A DNA stretch of 64,000 bases from Psychrobacillus sp048572895 (GCF_048572895.1 NZ_CP183878.1:2418001-2482000), one strand, 5' to 3'. Positions 1 through 8,136 are shown, counted from the stretch's first letter. Notes: generated by a model from the sequence alone, not told the origin. A program made the numbers and translations.

Positions 1-1022
1 ATAAACATGGCATCTCCAAAGCTGAAAAAGCGATATTTTAAATCGACTGCTTCCTTATAGGCACTGAGTATAAACTCTTTAGAAGTAATTGCACTCACGA
101 GCATTACTAAAGTAGATTTAGGTAAGTGGAAATTTGTAATCATTCCATCTATACACTTAAATTCATAACCTGGATATATAAATATTGAAGTCCATCCACT
201 ATCTGCTTGAAGTTGTCCATCAAATTTAGTTGCCACTGTTTCCAATGTTCTCGTAGAGGTAGTCCCAACTGCAACAACTTTTCCTCCAGATGCCTTCACT
301 TGGTTAATAACATCTGCTGTCTCTTCTGTAATCCGATAAAATTCAGAATGCATTTCATGGTCATCAATAGAATCTACACTAACAGGTCGGAAAGTTCCTA
401 GTCCTACATGTAATGTCACAAACGCTATTTTAACACCTTTTGCGCGAATGTCATCTAATAATGCCTCTGTGAAATGTAAGCCGGCTGTTGGTGCCGCCGC
501 AGAACCTTGCTCTTTTGCATAAACTGTTTGATATCGATCTTTATTTTCCAGTTTTTCATGAATATATGGGGGAAGCGGCATTTCTCCTAATTGGTCTAAT
601 ACCTCAAAAAATACGCCCGCATATTCAAAACGGAAAATTCGTCCACCATGGTCTTTTATGCCTGTACAGACAGCTTTCAACAAACCTTCACCAAAAGTAA
701 TTTCTGTGCCTATTTTGACACGTTTTGCAGGTTTCACTAGTGTCTCCCACTGATCTCCTTCTATTTGTGTCAATAATAGAACTTCTACATTCGCTCCAGT
801 TTCTTGTTTCACACCCATTAGACGAGCAGGCATTACCTTCGTATCGTTCAACACAAGGCAATCTCCTTCATTTAATTCATTTAGTATTTCCTTAAAGTGA
901 GTATGTGTATACGACTGTTTTTCAAAATCTGCTATTAATAGCTTACTACTCGTTCTGTCCAAAAGTGGTGTTTGGGCAATTAGTTCTTCTGGTAATTCAA
1001 AATCAAAATCTTCTACTCTCAT
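1..1022 (-). CDS. queA: S-adenosylmethionine:tRNA ribosyltransferase-isomerase, 3' end cut by window
   Basis: QueA transfers and isomerises the ribosyl group of SAM onto 7-aminomethyl-7-deazaguanine in tRNA to make epoxyqueuosine (established for the family). The reading frame opens with MRVEDFDFELPEELIAQTP, a typical QueA start, and reaches YRFFSFGDAMFI at the window edge, the characteristic C-terminal motif, so only about one residue and the stop are missing. No frameshift is visible over about 340 codons. It follows ruvB by 17 bp on the same strand, the usual ruvA-ruvB-queA order in Bacillales, and tgt would be expected just outside the window. Confidence 0.95.
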   Translation of the reverse strand, partial: MRVEDFDFELPEELIAQTPLLDRTSSKLLIADFEKQSYTHTHFKEILNELNEGDCLVLNDTKVMPARLMGVKQETGANVEVLLLTQIEGDQWETLVKPAKRVKIGTEITFGEGLLKAVCTGIKDHGGRIFRFEYAGVFFEVLDQLGEMPLPPYIHEKLENKDRYQTVYAKEQGSAAAPTAGLHFTEALLDDIRAKGVKIAFVTLHVGLGTFRPVSVDSIDDHEMHSEFYRITEETADVINQVKASGGKVVAVGTTSTRTLETVATKFDGQLQADSGWTSIFIYPGYEFKCIDGMITNFHLPKSTLVMLVSAITSKEFILSAYKEAVDLKYRFFSFGDAMF

Positions 1023-1039
1023 ATATAGGACATCCTTTT

Positions 1040-2050
1040 TTATTCTTTTCTTTCCACTGGAAATGAAATTCCAAAATGGTCATAAGCTAGTGGCGTAACA
1101 ATTCTTCCTCTGGGAGATCGTTGGATAAAACCAATTTGCAGAAGATATGGTTCATATACATCTTCAATCGTTGCAGACTCTTCACCAATACTTGCTGCGA
1201 TGGTATCTAAGCCAACCGGACCGCCTCTAAAGCGGTCAATCATAGACATTATTAGTTTATGATCGATATGATCTAATCCACGAGGATCTACTTGAAGCAG
1301 CTCCAATGCCTCTTTAGCAATATCAACCGAGATATGTCCATTTCCGCGAACCTGTGCATAATCTCGTACTCTTTTTAATAAGCGGTTAGCAATACGTGGA
1401 GTACCTCTCGATCTTCTGGCGATTTCGCCAGCAGATTCATGGTCAATGGATGCATTAAACAGCTCTGAACTGCGAACCACAATGGAGGTTAATGCATCTT
1501 CATCATAGTAATCTAGTCGTAGCAAAACACCAAAGCGATCACGTAAAGGTGCAGATAACGCCCCGGCTCTAGTAGTGGCACCTATTAACGTAAATGGTGG
1601 CAGATCAAGTCGCACACTTCTTGCGGCTGGTCCTTTTCCGACAACTATATCCAAACAAAAGTCTTCCATTGCAGGATAAAGCACTTCCTCGATGGATCGA
1701 TTTAACCGATGAATTTCGTCTATAAATAATACATCTCCAGGCTCCAACGAACTAACTATTGCTGCTAAGTCACCAGGACGCTCGATAGCTGGACCACTTG
1801 TCATTCTAATTTGGACGTCCATTTCATTTGCAATTACGGCCGCAAGTGTTGTTTTACCAAGTCCAGGAGGTCCATATAAAAGACAGTGATCTAAGCTTTC
1901 ACTTCTCATTTTAGCTGCTTCGATAAAAATTTCTAAATTATGTTTAATCTTATCTTGCCCAATATATTGCTTTAGAAACTGTGGACGAAGTGATTGCTCG
2001 AAAGGTTCGTCAAAATTGGAGATTTCGCTTGAAATGACACGTTCATCCAT
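1040..2050 (-). CDS. ruvB: Holliday junction branch migration ATPase RuvB
   Basis: RuvB is the hexameric AAA+ motor that drives branch migration of Holliday junctions together with RuvA. The 336-residue protein shows Walker A GPPGLGKTTLA, Walker B-like DEIH, sensor-1 GATTRAGALSAPLRDRFG and a C-terminal winged-helix region ending near RSPRGR. The start chosen is the ATG giving MDERVISSE, preceded at good spacing by AAAGGAGG; a longer reading upstream would run through that ribosome binding site. The gap to ruvA is 19 bp, so the two are very likely cotranscribed. Confidence 0.96.
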   Translation of the reverse strand: MDERVISSEISNFDEPFEQSLRPQFLKQYIGQDKIKHNLEIFIEAAKMRSESLDHCLLYGPPGLGKTTLAAVIANEMDVQIRMTSGPAIERPGDLAAIVSSLEPGDVLFIDEIHRLNRSIEEVLYPAMEDFCLDIVVGKGPAARSVRLDLPPFTLIGATTRAGALSAPLRDRFGVLLRLDYYDEDALTSIVVRSSELFNASIDHESAGEIARRSRGTPRIANRLLKRVRDYAQVRGNGHISVDIAKEALELLQVDPRGLDHIDHKLIMSMIDRFRGGPVGLDTIAASIGEESATIEDVYEPYLLQIGFIQRSPRGRIVTPLAYDHFGISFPVERKE

Positions 2051-2069
2051 ACCTAGAACCTCCTTTCTT

Positions 2070-2690
2070 TTATTTACCTGCAAATAATAATTGTAAAGCT
2101 TTCTTCATAAATTGATCGGTTGTTTGCAGTCCAGCCTCCGCTTTAAGCAGTGGGCGTATTTTAGCTAATTCTCTTTCCGAATATCCTAATGCTGTTAGTG
2201 CAAGCATCGCTTCTTCAAGTTCATGATCAGCTTCCCCATTGTCAAATAAGTTAGGTTCATCATCTTCGAACTGTAGCTGTTCAAAATCTATTAAATCATT
2301 TAACTTTCCTTTTAAATCTAATATCATTTGGCGGGCAGTTTTCTTTCCTACTCCTGGAAATTTTACTAAAAATGTTTCATCTTCCCTTTCAATTGCTTGA
2401 ATGACGTGGGTAGGCTCTCCACTAGCTAAGATAGCCAAAGCACCTTTGGGACCAATTCCAGAAACTAAAATAAGTTTACGAAATAATTCCCTCTGCGCAA
2501 GGCTAGGAAATCCCATTAGCTGCTCTGCATCCTCACGGACATGAAAGTGCGTATAAACTTGGACCATTTCCTCACTTTTTTTGAAAGCAAATGGATTTGG
2601 CGTAAAAAGTTGGTATCCAATTCCCTGCTGTTCTACTACCACATACTCCGGTGTGACCCGAGTTACTTGTCCTTTTATGTAATCATACAT
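2070..2690 (-). CDS. ruvA: Holliday junction DNA helicase subunit RuvA
   Basis: RuvA binds four-way junctions as a tetramer and loads RuvB. The 206-residue product begins MYDYIKGQVTRVTPEYVVVE (OB-fold domain I), has the helix-hairpin-helix signatures VSGIGPKGALAIL and FPGVGKKTARQMI (domain II), and ends with a small domain III that contacts RuvB. Length is normal. It is the first gene of a ruvA-ruvB-queA run. bofC, which precedes ruvA in B. subtilis, is not present; a kinase-like gene lies upstream instead. I see no clear SOS box in the short upstream gap. Confidence 0.96.
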   Translation of the reverse strand: MYDYIKGQVTRVTPEYVVVEQQGIGYQLFTPNPFAFKKSEEMVQVYTHFHVREDAEQLMGFPSLAQRELFRKLILVSGIGPKGALAILASGEPTHVIQAIEREDETFLVKFPGVGKKTARQMILDLKGKLNDLIDFEQLQFEDDEPNLFDNGEADHELEEAMLALTALGYSERELAKIRPLLKAEAGLQTTDQFMKKALQLLFAGK

Positions 2691-2719
2691 CCTTTAAATC
2701 CCTCACAATTCATACTGTC

Positions 2720-2728
2720 ATTATAGCA
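2720..2728 (-). promoter_or_regulatory. Possible extended -10 promoter for ruvAB
   Basis: On the minus strand the gap upstream of ruvA contains TGCTATAAT, a perfect -10 with the TG extension. No good -35 is present because the upstream bases belong to the terminator of the preceding gene. The extended -10 makes it plausible, not proven. Confidence 0.35.
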
Positions 2729-2732
2729 TAAC

Positions 2733-2765
2733 AAACAAAGAAGGCCGCTCAAAGCCCGAGCGACC
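2733..2765 (-). terminator. Intrinsic terminator after the safA-kinase operon
   Basis: An 8-bp stem (GGTCGCTC / GAGCGGCC, one G-U pair) with a 7-nt loop lies about 18 bp past the kinase stop codon on the minus strand and is followed by the T-rich TTCTTTGTTTG. Confidence 0.7.
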
Positions 2766-2783
2766 AACTCCTAAATAGAACGA

Positions 2784-3632
2784 TTATAGTTTACTTATAG
2801 TATAGCATAAATTAGGCCATTCTGTTAGTGCTTTATTCGTATAGGGTATTAACTGATCGATAAATTTCTGTTTACGCTCTTTTGGTAATGAGTACGCATA
2901 CAACCATTCTCGGTATAGCTCATTTGGATACATCATCGCTTCCTTATAACGTCGTACCACTTTTTCAAGATGCGGGAATTCTTGGATTAGCGACAGAATA
3001 TCATAGTCTATTTCCGGAAGTACCCGATGCATCCATAGTATATTTTCCATTTCACTTGGACCTATCACAGCCAAATCAAAATCAATTATTTTATAATCAG
3101 AGCTGTCTGATAAAAAATTATGATGAACAACATCTCCATGAAGTAAGGTACGTTTTTCCATATTAAATGGTTTCATATTTTGCAATGCAATATCTCCAAA
3201 AAGCAACAATAGTTTTGTCTGATTGCACCCTATATATGACTCGATGAAAAAAGAGATTTCATTCATCTTCCATTTCCGATTCTGCCATTTAGAAATAAGA
3301 TTAAAAGAATAAAATAAATTACTATCTTCCCAGTCAATTATACGATTGGTCTCATGAATTTGACTCAGCAAAGAATAGACTGCCTTTCGATCTTCTTTAA
3401 AACGATAGGAAACCGTATGTGTCCCTTTATACCATGGTTGTATAATAAAATCATCTTGTGTCGATTCAATAATCGGAAGTATAAAAGGTTTATCAATGTC
3501 TTCTAGTTCTTTATGAATTACGCGAATTTTTTCTGCCTGTTCAATGGTCGGATATTTTTTTACAGAGAATATGCCGTTTTCATTTTTCCATTTCCATACA
3601 TTTTTCTTAATTTGCCGTATATACGTACTCAC
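2784..3632 (-). CDS. CotS/YsxE-like protein kinase-fold phosphotransferase, spore coat associated
   Basis: A 282-residue protein of the aminoglycoside-phosphotransferase/CotS fold. Visible motifs are the catalytic loop HGDVVHHNF near residue 170 (HGD with the Asn four residues on) and the metal-binding IDFDLAVIGP about 20 residues later. The N-terminal lobe is short but ends in a hinge-like IIQPWYKG. In B. subtilis relatives of this fold (CotS, CotI, YsxE, YutH) are linked to the spore coat. Here the gene starts 3 bp after safA, so a spore-coat role is the natural inference. The substrate is unknown; the HGD and DFD residues are kept, so it may be an active kinase. Confidence 0.7.
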   Translation of the reverse strand: MSTYIRQIKKNVWKWKNENGIFSVKKYPTIEQAEKIRVIHKELEDIDKPFILPIIESTQDDFIIQPWYKGTHTVSYRFKEDRKAVYSLLSQIHETNRIIDWEDSNLFYSFNLISKWQNRKWKMNEISFFIESYIGCNQTKLLLLFGDIALQNMKPFNMEKRTLLHGDVVHHNFLSDSSDYKIIDFDLAVIGPSEMENILWMHRVLPEIDYDILSLIQEFPHLEKVVRRYKEAMMYPNELYREWLYAYSLPKERKQKFIDQLIPYTNKALTEWPNLCYTISKL

Positions 3633-3635
3633 GTT

Positions 3636-4478
3636 TTAATAATGATGATAGGGATGATAGGGAGGACATGGATATACAGGAACATAACATATCTGTACAC
3701 AAGGACATCCTCCGTAGTCTGCTTGGTGATGCATGTATGGAAATTGTTGAAATGGTGGACACGGATACATTGTCGGGAATGTAGGTGAAGCTTCGAACAT
3801 CGGTGAAGCTTCTTCTGCTATCGGGCTTGTTAGCTGTGGTGTTGGTTGAATAGGCATTGGTTGGACAGGCGGCGGTGTTGGTTGCGGTGTTGGTGATTTT
3901 TCAACCTCTATATCATAATTCTCGATATGGTTATGGATGTGAATAGACGTAGACTCCATCAATCTCCAGCCTTGGGGAGACGGGGTCATCTCAATGTTAG
4001 GGACGGGCATCGTATGAATTGGAAATGTATAGGATGGCTGAGGTTGCGGTTGCGGCTGTGGTTTTTGTTGTTGCTTGAGTTGGTGTGGCTTGGGTTGGTG
4101 TGGTTGGTGTGGCTTGGGTTGGTGTGGTTGGTGTGGCTTTTGATACGTAGGTGCCACTGGCATCGGTTGCGGCATCGGCACTACAGGTACTACTGGTGGT
4201 ACTGGATGCATGTTCGCTTTATTATGTTCCGAGATTTTAACTTCCTCCTTTTTCATTTCTTTTTTGACCATTTCTTTCTTAACTGGTCGATGATCACTGT
4301 ATGGATGAGTCGTCGATTCCATTTTTTTCGAATTCGGAATAAAAATTTTCATACCAGGCACAATATATTCCGGATTAGCTAAATGCGCATTAACTTTCTT
4401 TAATTCCTCAAAAGAAACACCATAATTTCTGGAAATTTTCCACAGAGTGTCCCCTTTTACAACAACATGAGTTTGCAC
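3636..4478 (-). CDS. safA: Spore coat morphogenetic LysM protein SafA
   Basis: The first 50 residues form a LysM domain (VVKGDTLWKISRNYGVSFEEL ... IVPGMKIFIPN) closely resembling SafA, which anchors inner-coat assembly on the forespore surface. The middle is a low-complexity His-Pro-Gln-Lys region: HQPKPHQPHQPK units encoded by a tandem DNA repeat of about 27 bp, then a QPQPQP run. The C-terminus is rich in Cys, Tyr, Pro and His (MYPCPPF, GGCPCVQICYVPVYPCPPY). At 280 residues it is shorter than B. subtilis SafA. It starts with GTG behind AAGGAAGGAAG and is divergent from niaR, as in B. subtilis where the two loci are neighbours. Confidence 0.85.
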   Translation of the reverse strand: MQTHVVVKGDTLWKISRNYGVSFEELKKVNAHLANPEYIVPGMKIFIPNSKKMESTTHPYSDHRPVKKEMVKKEMKKEEVKISEHNKANMHPVPPVVPVVPMPQPMPVAPTYQKPHQPHQPKPHQPHQPKPHQLKQQQKPQPQPQPQPSYTFPIHTMPVPNIEMTPSPQGWRLMESTSIHIHNHIENYDIEVEKSPTPQPTPPPVQPMPIQPTPQLTSPIAEEASPMFEASPTFPTMYPCPPFQQFPYMHHQADYGGCPCVQICYVPVYPCPPYHPYHHY

Positions 4479-4501
4479 TGTCTTCCTCCTTCCTTCTCCT
4501 C

Positions 4502-4529
4502 TAAATTATGTGTAACACCTTAAATTGGT
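4502..4529 (-). promoter_or_regulatory. Candidate mother-cell sigma promoter for safA
   Basis: Upstream of safA on the minus strand CATAATTTA is preceded, 16 nt away, by ACC. This resembles the sigma-K pattern (AC, then CATAnnnTA); the -10 also partly resembles sigma-E. B. subtilis safA is known to be mother-cell expressed. The match is short and could be chance. Confidence 0.3.
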
Positions 4530-4614
4530 CACAGATTTTAAACAAACAACCATCCCTTCATGATAAACTTATGAATAGGAACCAAGTCATTATGCAAGTT
4601 CGGAGGGGTTAATC

Positions 4615-5145
4615 GTGAAAAAGTTAAAAGGTGTGGACCGTAGGAATTGGATTTTTTCCTATTTAAAGGAACAACAAGCACCTGTGACTGGCACAGAGTT
4701 AGCAAAGCTCACCAATGTCAGCAGGCAGGTGATTGTAAATGATATAACATTATTAAAAGCAACAAATGCCCCTATTATGTCTACTAGTCAAGGCTATATT
4801 GTACTGCCCGATAAAGAAAGCATTCCATATATTCAACGACGAGTAGCGTGCAATCATCAATCAATCCATTCAGAGGATGAGCTTTTAACTTTAGTTGATG
4901 CTGGAGTCACTGTAGAAAACGTGACTGTTGAACACCCTGTTTACGGAGAAATCACTTCTTCTATTATGGTTTCTAATCGACACGACGTAGAAATGTTTTT
5001 AAAGAAAGTGCGAGATACGGATGCTCCATTTTTATTGGAGCTTACTGCTGGAATTCATTTGCATTTATTGTCCGCGCCAACCGAAGAAATTTTAAATAGA
5101 GCTATCAGTGCAATTAGAGAAAAAGGTTATTTGATGGAAGGATAA
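4615..5145 (+). CDS. niaR: Niacin-responsive transcriptional repressor NiaR (YrxA)
   Basis: A 176-residue regulator with an N-terminal winged helix-turn-helix (VTGTELAKLTNVSRQVIVNDITLLKA) and a C-terminal 3H domain, the ligand-binding module named for its conserved histidines (YIQRRVACNH, VEHPVYGEI, AGIHLHLLSAP). NiaR represses NAD-synthesis and niacin-uptake genes when niacin is available. In B. subtilis it sits beside the nad genes, which are not present here, so it must act in trans. It starts at GTG with GGAGGGG at proper spacing and is one of the few plus-strand genes in this half of the window. Confidence 0.9.
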   Translation: MKKLKGVDRRNWIFSYLKEQQAPVTGTELAKLTNVSRQVIVNDITLLKATNAPIMSTSQGYIVLPDKESIPYIQRRVACNHQSIHSEDELLTLVDAGVTVENVTVEHPVYGEITSSIMVSNRHDVEMFLKKVRDTDAPFLLELTAGIHLHLLSAPTEEILNRAISAIREKGYLMEG

Positions 5146-5170
5146 CACCTGTGTTTTAAACTGGAAAGTA

Positions 5171-5300
5171 GTGACATTCTGATGTTTCGTCTGCACTTTC
5201 CGGTGTTACTTGAGTTTATTCAGGTGATTCTCTTCTACATTCGGGTGTTTCTCTAAAGTATTCAGGTGATTCCATGAAACTTTCCGGTGTTTCTTCACTG
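5171..5300. repeat. Six degenerate 21-bp tandem repeats between convergent niaR and pheA
   Basis: The tetramer GGTG (GATG in the first copy) recurs at 5181, 5202, 5223, 5244, 5265 and 5286, an exact 21-bp period. Each copy carries a variant of ATTCAGGTGATTCTCT. The units are imperfect. Read on the minus strand they give a heptad-like E-T/S-P-E pattern, but with an in-frame stop and no start, so it is not a gene. The reverse-complement family recurs between 35892 and 35999. Confidence 0.8.
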
Positions 5301-5322
5301 TTTATCATTTCTGCTCCCCCGC

Positions 5323-5376
5323 AAAAAAAAAAAAAAACGAAGCGAATCCTTTTATGAACGGATTGCTTCGTTTTTT
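5323..5376. terminator. Bidirectional terminator for niaR and pheA
   Basis: A stem of about 12 bp (ACGAAGC-AATCC / GGATTCGCTTCGT, one bulged base) is bounded by 15 A on one side and 6 T on the other, so it can terminate transcription from both directions. The pheA-proximal arm lies inside the last codons of pheA. Confidence 0.88.
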
Positions 5377-6230
5377 GTTTCGTATGTATAATATGAGCCT
5401 AATGATTTTACGCCACAACCAAGAGCTTTTAACTCTTCCATGGCCCCGATCATCATTGGCTTCTTTTCATCTTCTAGAACATCCATGATAAAGAAATATT
5501 GCCCTAAACCAGTTTTTAGTGGTCTTGACTCAATTTTACTTAAATTGAGCTGTCTCCATGCAAATACGGAAAGCACCTGATGTAATGCACCAGAGCGATC
5601 GTCTTTAGGTAAGGTAATCATTACCGTTGTTTTAACTTGACCTGTATGGCCATCTCGTTCGATACAATGATTCTTTTTAGAAATCACAAAAAAACGAGTG
5701 TGATTAAAATGAAAATCATGTATATTCTGTTCAACAATTTCCAAACCATATTCCGATGCGGCTGAAGTATTTCCAATCGCTGCGATACATAAATCTTCGT
5801 GTTCAGAAACATATTTTGCTGCGGCTGCGGTTGAAGATGATTGTTCTAAGGGTACTTTTCCAAATCGGTAATACAAATATTTGTGGCATTGCGCCAAAGC
5901 ATGTGGATGGGAGTAAACGATTGTCATGTCTTCCCATCTCCCCACATTACTTGGATGAACCATTAAATGCTGCTCGATTGGAGATAATAGCTCCGCAATT
6001 ACGTAAAGCTCTGCCTCATGGAACAAATAGTCTATCGTTAACGGAACGGTGCCCTCTAACGCATTTTCCAGCGGAACTACTGCTATATCTACTTCTCCAG
6101 TTGCTACAGCTTCAATACATTCAGGTATAGTACGAATTGGCACTAACAGCTCTTGTTGAAATAATGACTTTGCTGCTAAATGTGTAAAAGAAGCTTCTGG
6201 TCCTAGAAAAGCAACTTGTTTGGTTGTCAT
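5352..6230 (-). CDS. pheA: Prephenate dehydratase
   Basis: PheA converts prephenate to phenylpyruvate in phenylalanine synthesis. The 292-residue monofunctional enzyme has an N-terminal dehydratase domain (FLGPEASFTHLAA, VVPLENALEGTV, and the catalytic TRFFVI motif near residue 175) and a C-terminal ACT domain with the Phe-binding signatures GALHQVLSVF and LSKIESRPLK. It starts at ATG behind AAGGAGG. A dispersed intergenic element (6249-6367) separates it from pheB, so the obg-pheB-pheA cluster may be less tightly coupled than usual. Confidence 0.94.
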   Translation of the reverse strand: MTTKQVAFLGPEASFTHLAAKSLFQQELLVPIRTIPECIEAVATGEVDIAVVPLENALEGTVPLTIDYLFHEAELYVIAELLSPIEQHLMVHPSNVGRWEDMTIVYSHPHALAQCHKYLYYRFGKVPLEQSSSTAAAAKYVSEHEDLCIAAIGNTSAASEYGLEIVEQNIHDFHFNHTRFFVISKKNHCIERDGHTGQVKTTVMITLPKDDRSGALHQVLSVFAWRQLNLSKIESRPLKTGLGQYFFIMDVLEDEKKPMMIGAMEELKALGCGVKSLGSYYTYETKNEAIRS

Positions 6231-6248
6231 TGGAAAAACCTCCTTATT

Positions 6249-6367
6249 TGTCTAGCTCCAGATGTCAGCAGCTCGATCGCTTCAGACTTTTGGAATAGGC
6301 AAAGGACGCCTTTTACTTTAAGTCTTCCAGCGCTTTTCCCTGCTGGATGGCATCTTCCGCTTTCCTA
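6249..6367. repeat. Dispersed intergenic element beginning TGTCTAGCTCCAG, copy 1
   Basis: The pheB-pheA gap is filled by about 120 bp that begin TGTCTAGCTCCAG and end CCGCTTTCCTA, with internal GACGCC/GGCGCT-type inverted pieces. A second copy with the same left end lies at 62575-62753. Elements with this opening are common in Bacillaceae intergenic spacers as I remember them; they encode no protein and their function is unknown. Confidence 0.55.
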
Positions 6368-6823
6368 TTATAAAGCGCCAGAGCTAATTACTTCTGCAGA
6401 TTCCACAAAGTCCAGTCGCTTCATTTCATTTAAAAATTCTTCTAATTCCTTGTTCATCGCTGTTACATCCAGTGATAATGTTACACTAGCTCTTCCTTGT
6501 ATCGGTATCGTTTGATGGATTGTCAACACATTACATGTAGAGTCAGCCACTAATTGCAACAACCTAGCAAGCGTTCCTTCTCTATCTTCTAATTGTAGAA
6601 AGACAGTTAAAATCCGTTCTTGAACGATCGAATGGAATGGAAAAACCGCATCGCGATATTTATAAAAAGCACTTCGAGATAAATCTACCTCTTTTACTGC
6701 ATCCCATATCGAAGATACTTTCCCAGATTGAAGGAGGTGTTTTGCTTCCAAGGTTTTTTGCATTGCCTCTGTCAGCACATCCTCCCGTACTAAAAAAAAT
6801 CTCTGGCTTGTCACATCTTTCAT
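6368..6823 (-). CDS. pheB: ACT-domain regulatory protein PheB
   Basis: A 151-residue protein with an N-terminal helix-turn-helix-like segment (SSIWDAVKEVDLSRSAFYKYRDAVFPF) and a C-terminal ACT domain (DREGTLARLLQLVADSTCNVLTIHQTIP). It matches the small ACT protein encoded between obg and pheA in Bacillus. ACT domains usually bind amino acids, so a role in sensing aromatic or branched-chain amino acids is inferred; no enzymatic residues are visible. It follows obg by 18 bp and ends at the border of the TGTCTAGCT element. Confidence 0.88.
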   Translation of the reverse strand: MKDVTSQRFFLVREDVLTEAMQKTLEAKHLLQSGKVSSIWDAVKEVDLSRSAFYKYRDAVFPFHSIVQERILTVFLQLEDREGTLARLLQLVADSTCNVLTIHQTIPIQGRASVTLSLDVTAMNKELEEFLNEMKRLDFVESAEVISSGAL

Positions 6824-6841
6824 GCGGTTCCCTACTTTCCT

Positions 6842-8131
6842 CTATTCGATAAACTCAAATTCAAATTTCAATAATCGTACTGTATCTCCATCTTTAGCTC
6901 CACGCTGACGTAGGGCATCATCAATTCCCATTCCACGTAGTTGTCTCGAGAATCTGCGGATAGAATCTTCTCTACTGAAGTCAGTCATTTTAAATAATCT
7001 TTCTACTGATCCACCAGCAAGTACGAAGGCCCCATCATCATCTCTTGAAATTGTGAAGTCATCTTGTTTAGCTTGATATTTGTACATAACAGAGGTTTCT
7101 GTTTCTTCCTCTACTAATTCCTCTAATGGGAATTCTGGTGCTACCTCTAACATATCTGCTACAGCAAATAATAATTCTTGTAACCCTTGACGAGAAATCG
7201 CTGAAATCGGGAATACTTTCATATCTGATCCGACTTTTTCTTTAAATTCTTTTAAATTGTCTTCGGAATCTGGCATGTCCATTTTATTGGCTACAATAAT
7301 TTGTGGTCTTTCCGTTAAACGAAGATTATATTGTTTTAGTTCCTCATTAATCGTTAAATAATCCTCGTAAGGATCGCGCCCTTCCATTCCAGACATATCG
7401 ATAACATGTACGATTACACGCGTACGTTCAATATGACGTAAGAACTGATGACCAAGCCCTACTCCTTCATGTGCGCCTTCAATTAGTCCTGGTAGATCCG
7501 CCATCGCAAAGCTACGATGATCTTCTGTTTCCACCATTCCTAGGTTTGGTACAATTGTAGTAAAATGGTACGGAGCAATTTTAGGCTTAGCTGCTGATAC
7601 AACTGATAGTAAAGTAGATTTTCCGACACTCGGGAACCCAACTAATCCAACGTCTGCTAAAACTTTTAGCTCTAGCTCAACATTTAACTCGAAACCTGGT
7701 TCGCCTTTTTCAGAAAGCTCTGGAGCTGGATTTGCAGGCGTTGCGAAACGAGAGTTCCCTCTACCACCACGGCCACCTCTTGCAATAACAGCTTTTTGAC
7801 CATGCTCTACTAAATCAGCTATGACTTCCCCTGTTTCTTCATTTTTAACTACTGTTCCCGGTGGAACTTTAATGATCAAATCATCCGCATTGGCACCATG
7901 CATATTCTTACTACCACCATGAACTCCTCTCTCAGCTTTAAAAATTCGCTTATAGCGGAAATCCATTAACGTACGAAGACCTTCTTCAACCTCGAAGATA
8001 ACGTCGCCACCGTTTCCTCCGTCCCCACCTGCGGGACCTCCTAAAGGAACATATTTCTCACGACGGAATCCAACCATACCATCTCCGCCGTCGCCACCTT
8101 TGACATATACTTTCACGTGATCAACAAACAT
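6842..8131 (-). CDS. obg: Ribosome-associated GTPase Obg
   Basis: Obg is an essential GTPase that binds the 50S subunit and, in B. subtilis, links GTP/ppGpp status to ribosome maturation, stress response and sporulation. The 429-residue protein has the glycine-rich Obg fold (GGDGGDGMVGFRREKYVPLGG, GGRGGRGNSRF), the G domain with G1 GFPSVGKST, G3 DLPGLIEGAHEGVGLG and G4 NKMD, and the C-terminal OCT domain ending LLKFEFEFIE. It follows spo0B by 5 bp, the conserved spo0B-obg pair. Confidence 0.97.
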   Translation of the reverse strand: MFVDHVKVYVKGGDGGDGMVGFRREKYVPLGGPAGGDGGNGGDVIFEVEEGLRTLMDFRYKRIFKAERGVHGGSKNMHGANADDLIIKVPPGTVVKNEETGEVIADLVEHGQKAVIARGGRGGRGNSRFATPANPAPELSEKGEPGFELNVELELKVLADVGLVGFPSVGKSTLLSVVSAAKPKIAPYHFTTIVPNLGMVETEDHRSFAMADLPGLIEGAHEGVGLGHQFLRHIERTRVIVHVIDMSGMEGRDPYEDYLTINEELKQYNLRLTERPQIIVANKMDMPDSEDNLKEFKEKVGSDMKVFPISAISRQGLQELLFAVADMLEVAPEFPLEELVEEETETSVMYKYQAKQDDFTISRDDDGAFVLAGGSVERLFKMTDFSREDSIRRFSRQLRGMGIDDALRQRGAKDGDTVRLLKFEFEFIE

Positions 8132-8136
8132 TTAAT

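Noticed and set aside
2691..2783. LexA/SOS box in front of ruvAB
   Set aside because: No CGAAC-N4-GTTCG-like palindrome is present in the short gap.
3927..4382. Long plus-strand open frame opposite safA rich in Trp, Leu and Arg
   Set aside because: It is the antisense shadow of the Pro/His/Gln repeat region of safA; no ribosome binding site and an implausible composition.
5171..5300. Heptapeptide-repeat gene encoded by the 21-bp array on the minus strand
   Set aside because: The frame reads E-T/S-P-E repeats but contains a stop, has no start or ribosome binding site, and the sister array at 35892 also has stops in the matching frame.
5171..5300. CRISPR array
   Set aside because: Period of 21 bp with degenerate units and no constant repeat plus unique spacer structure; no cas genes in the window.
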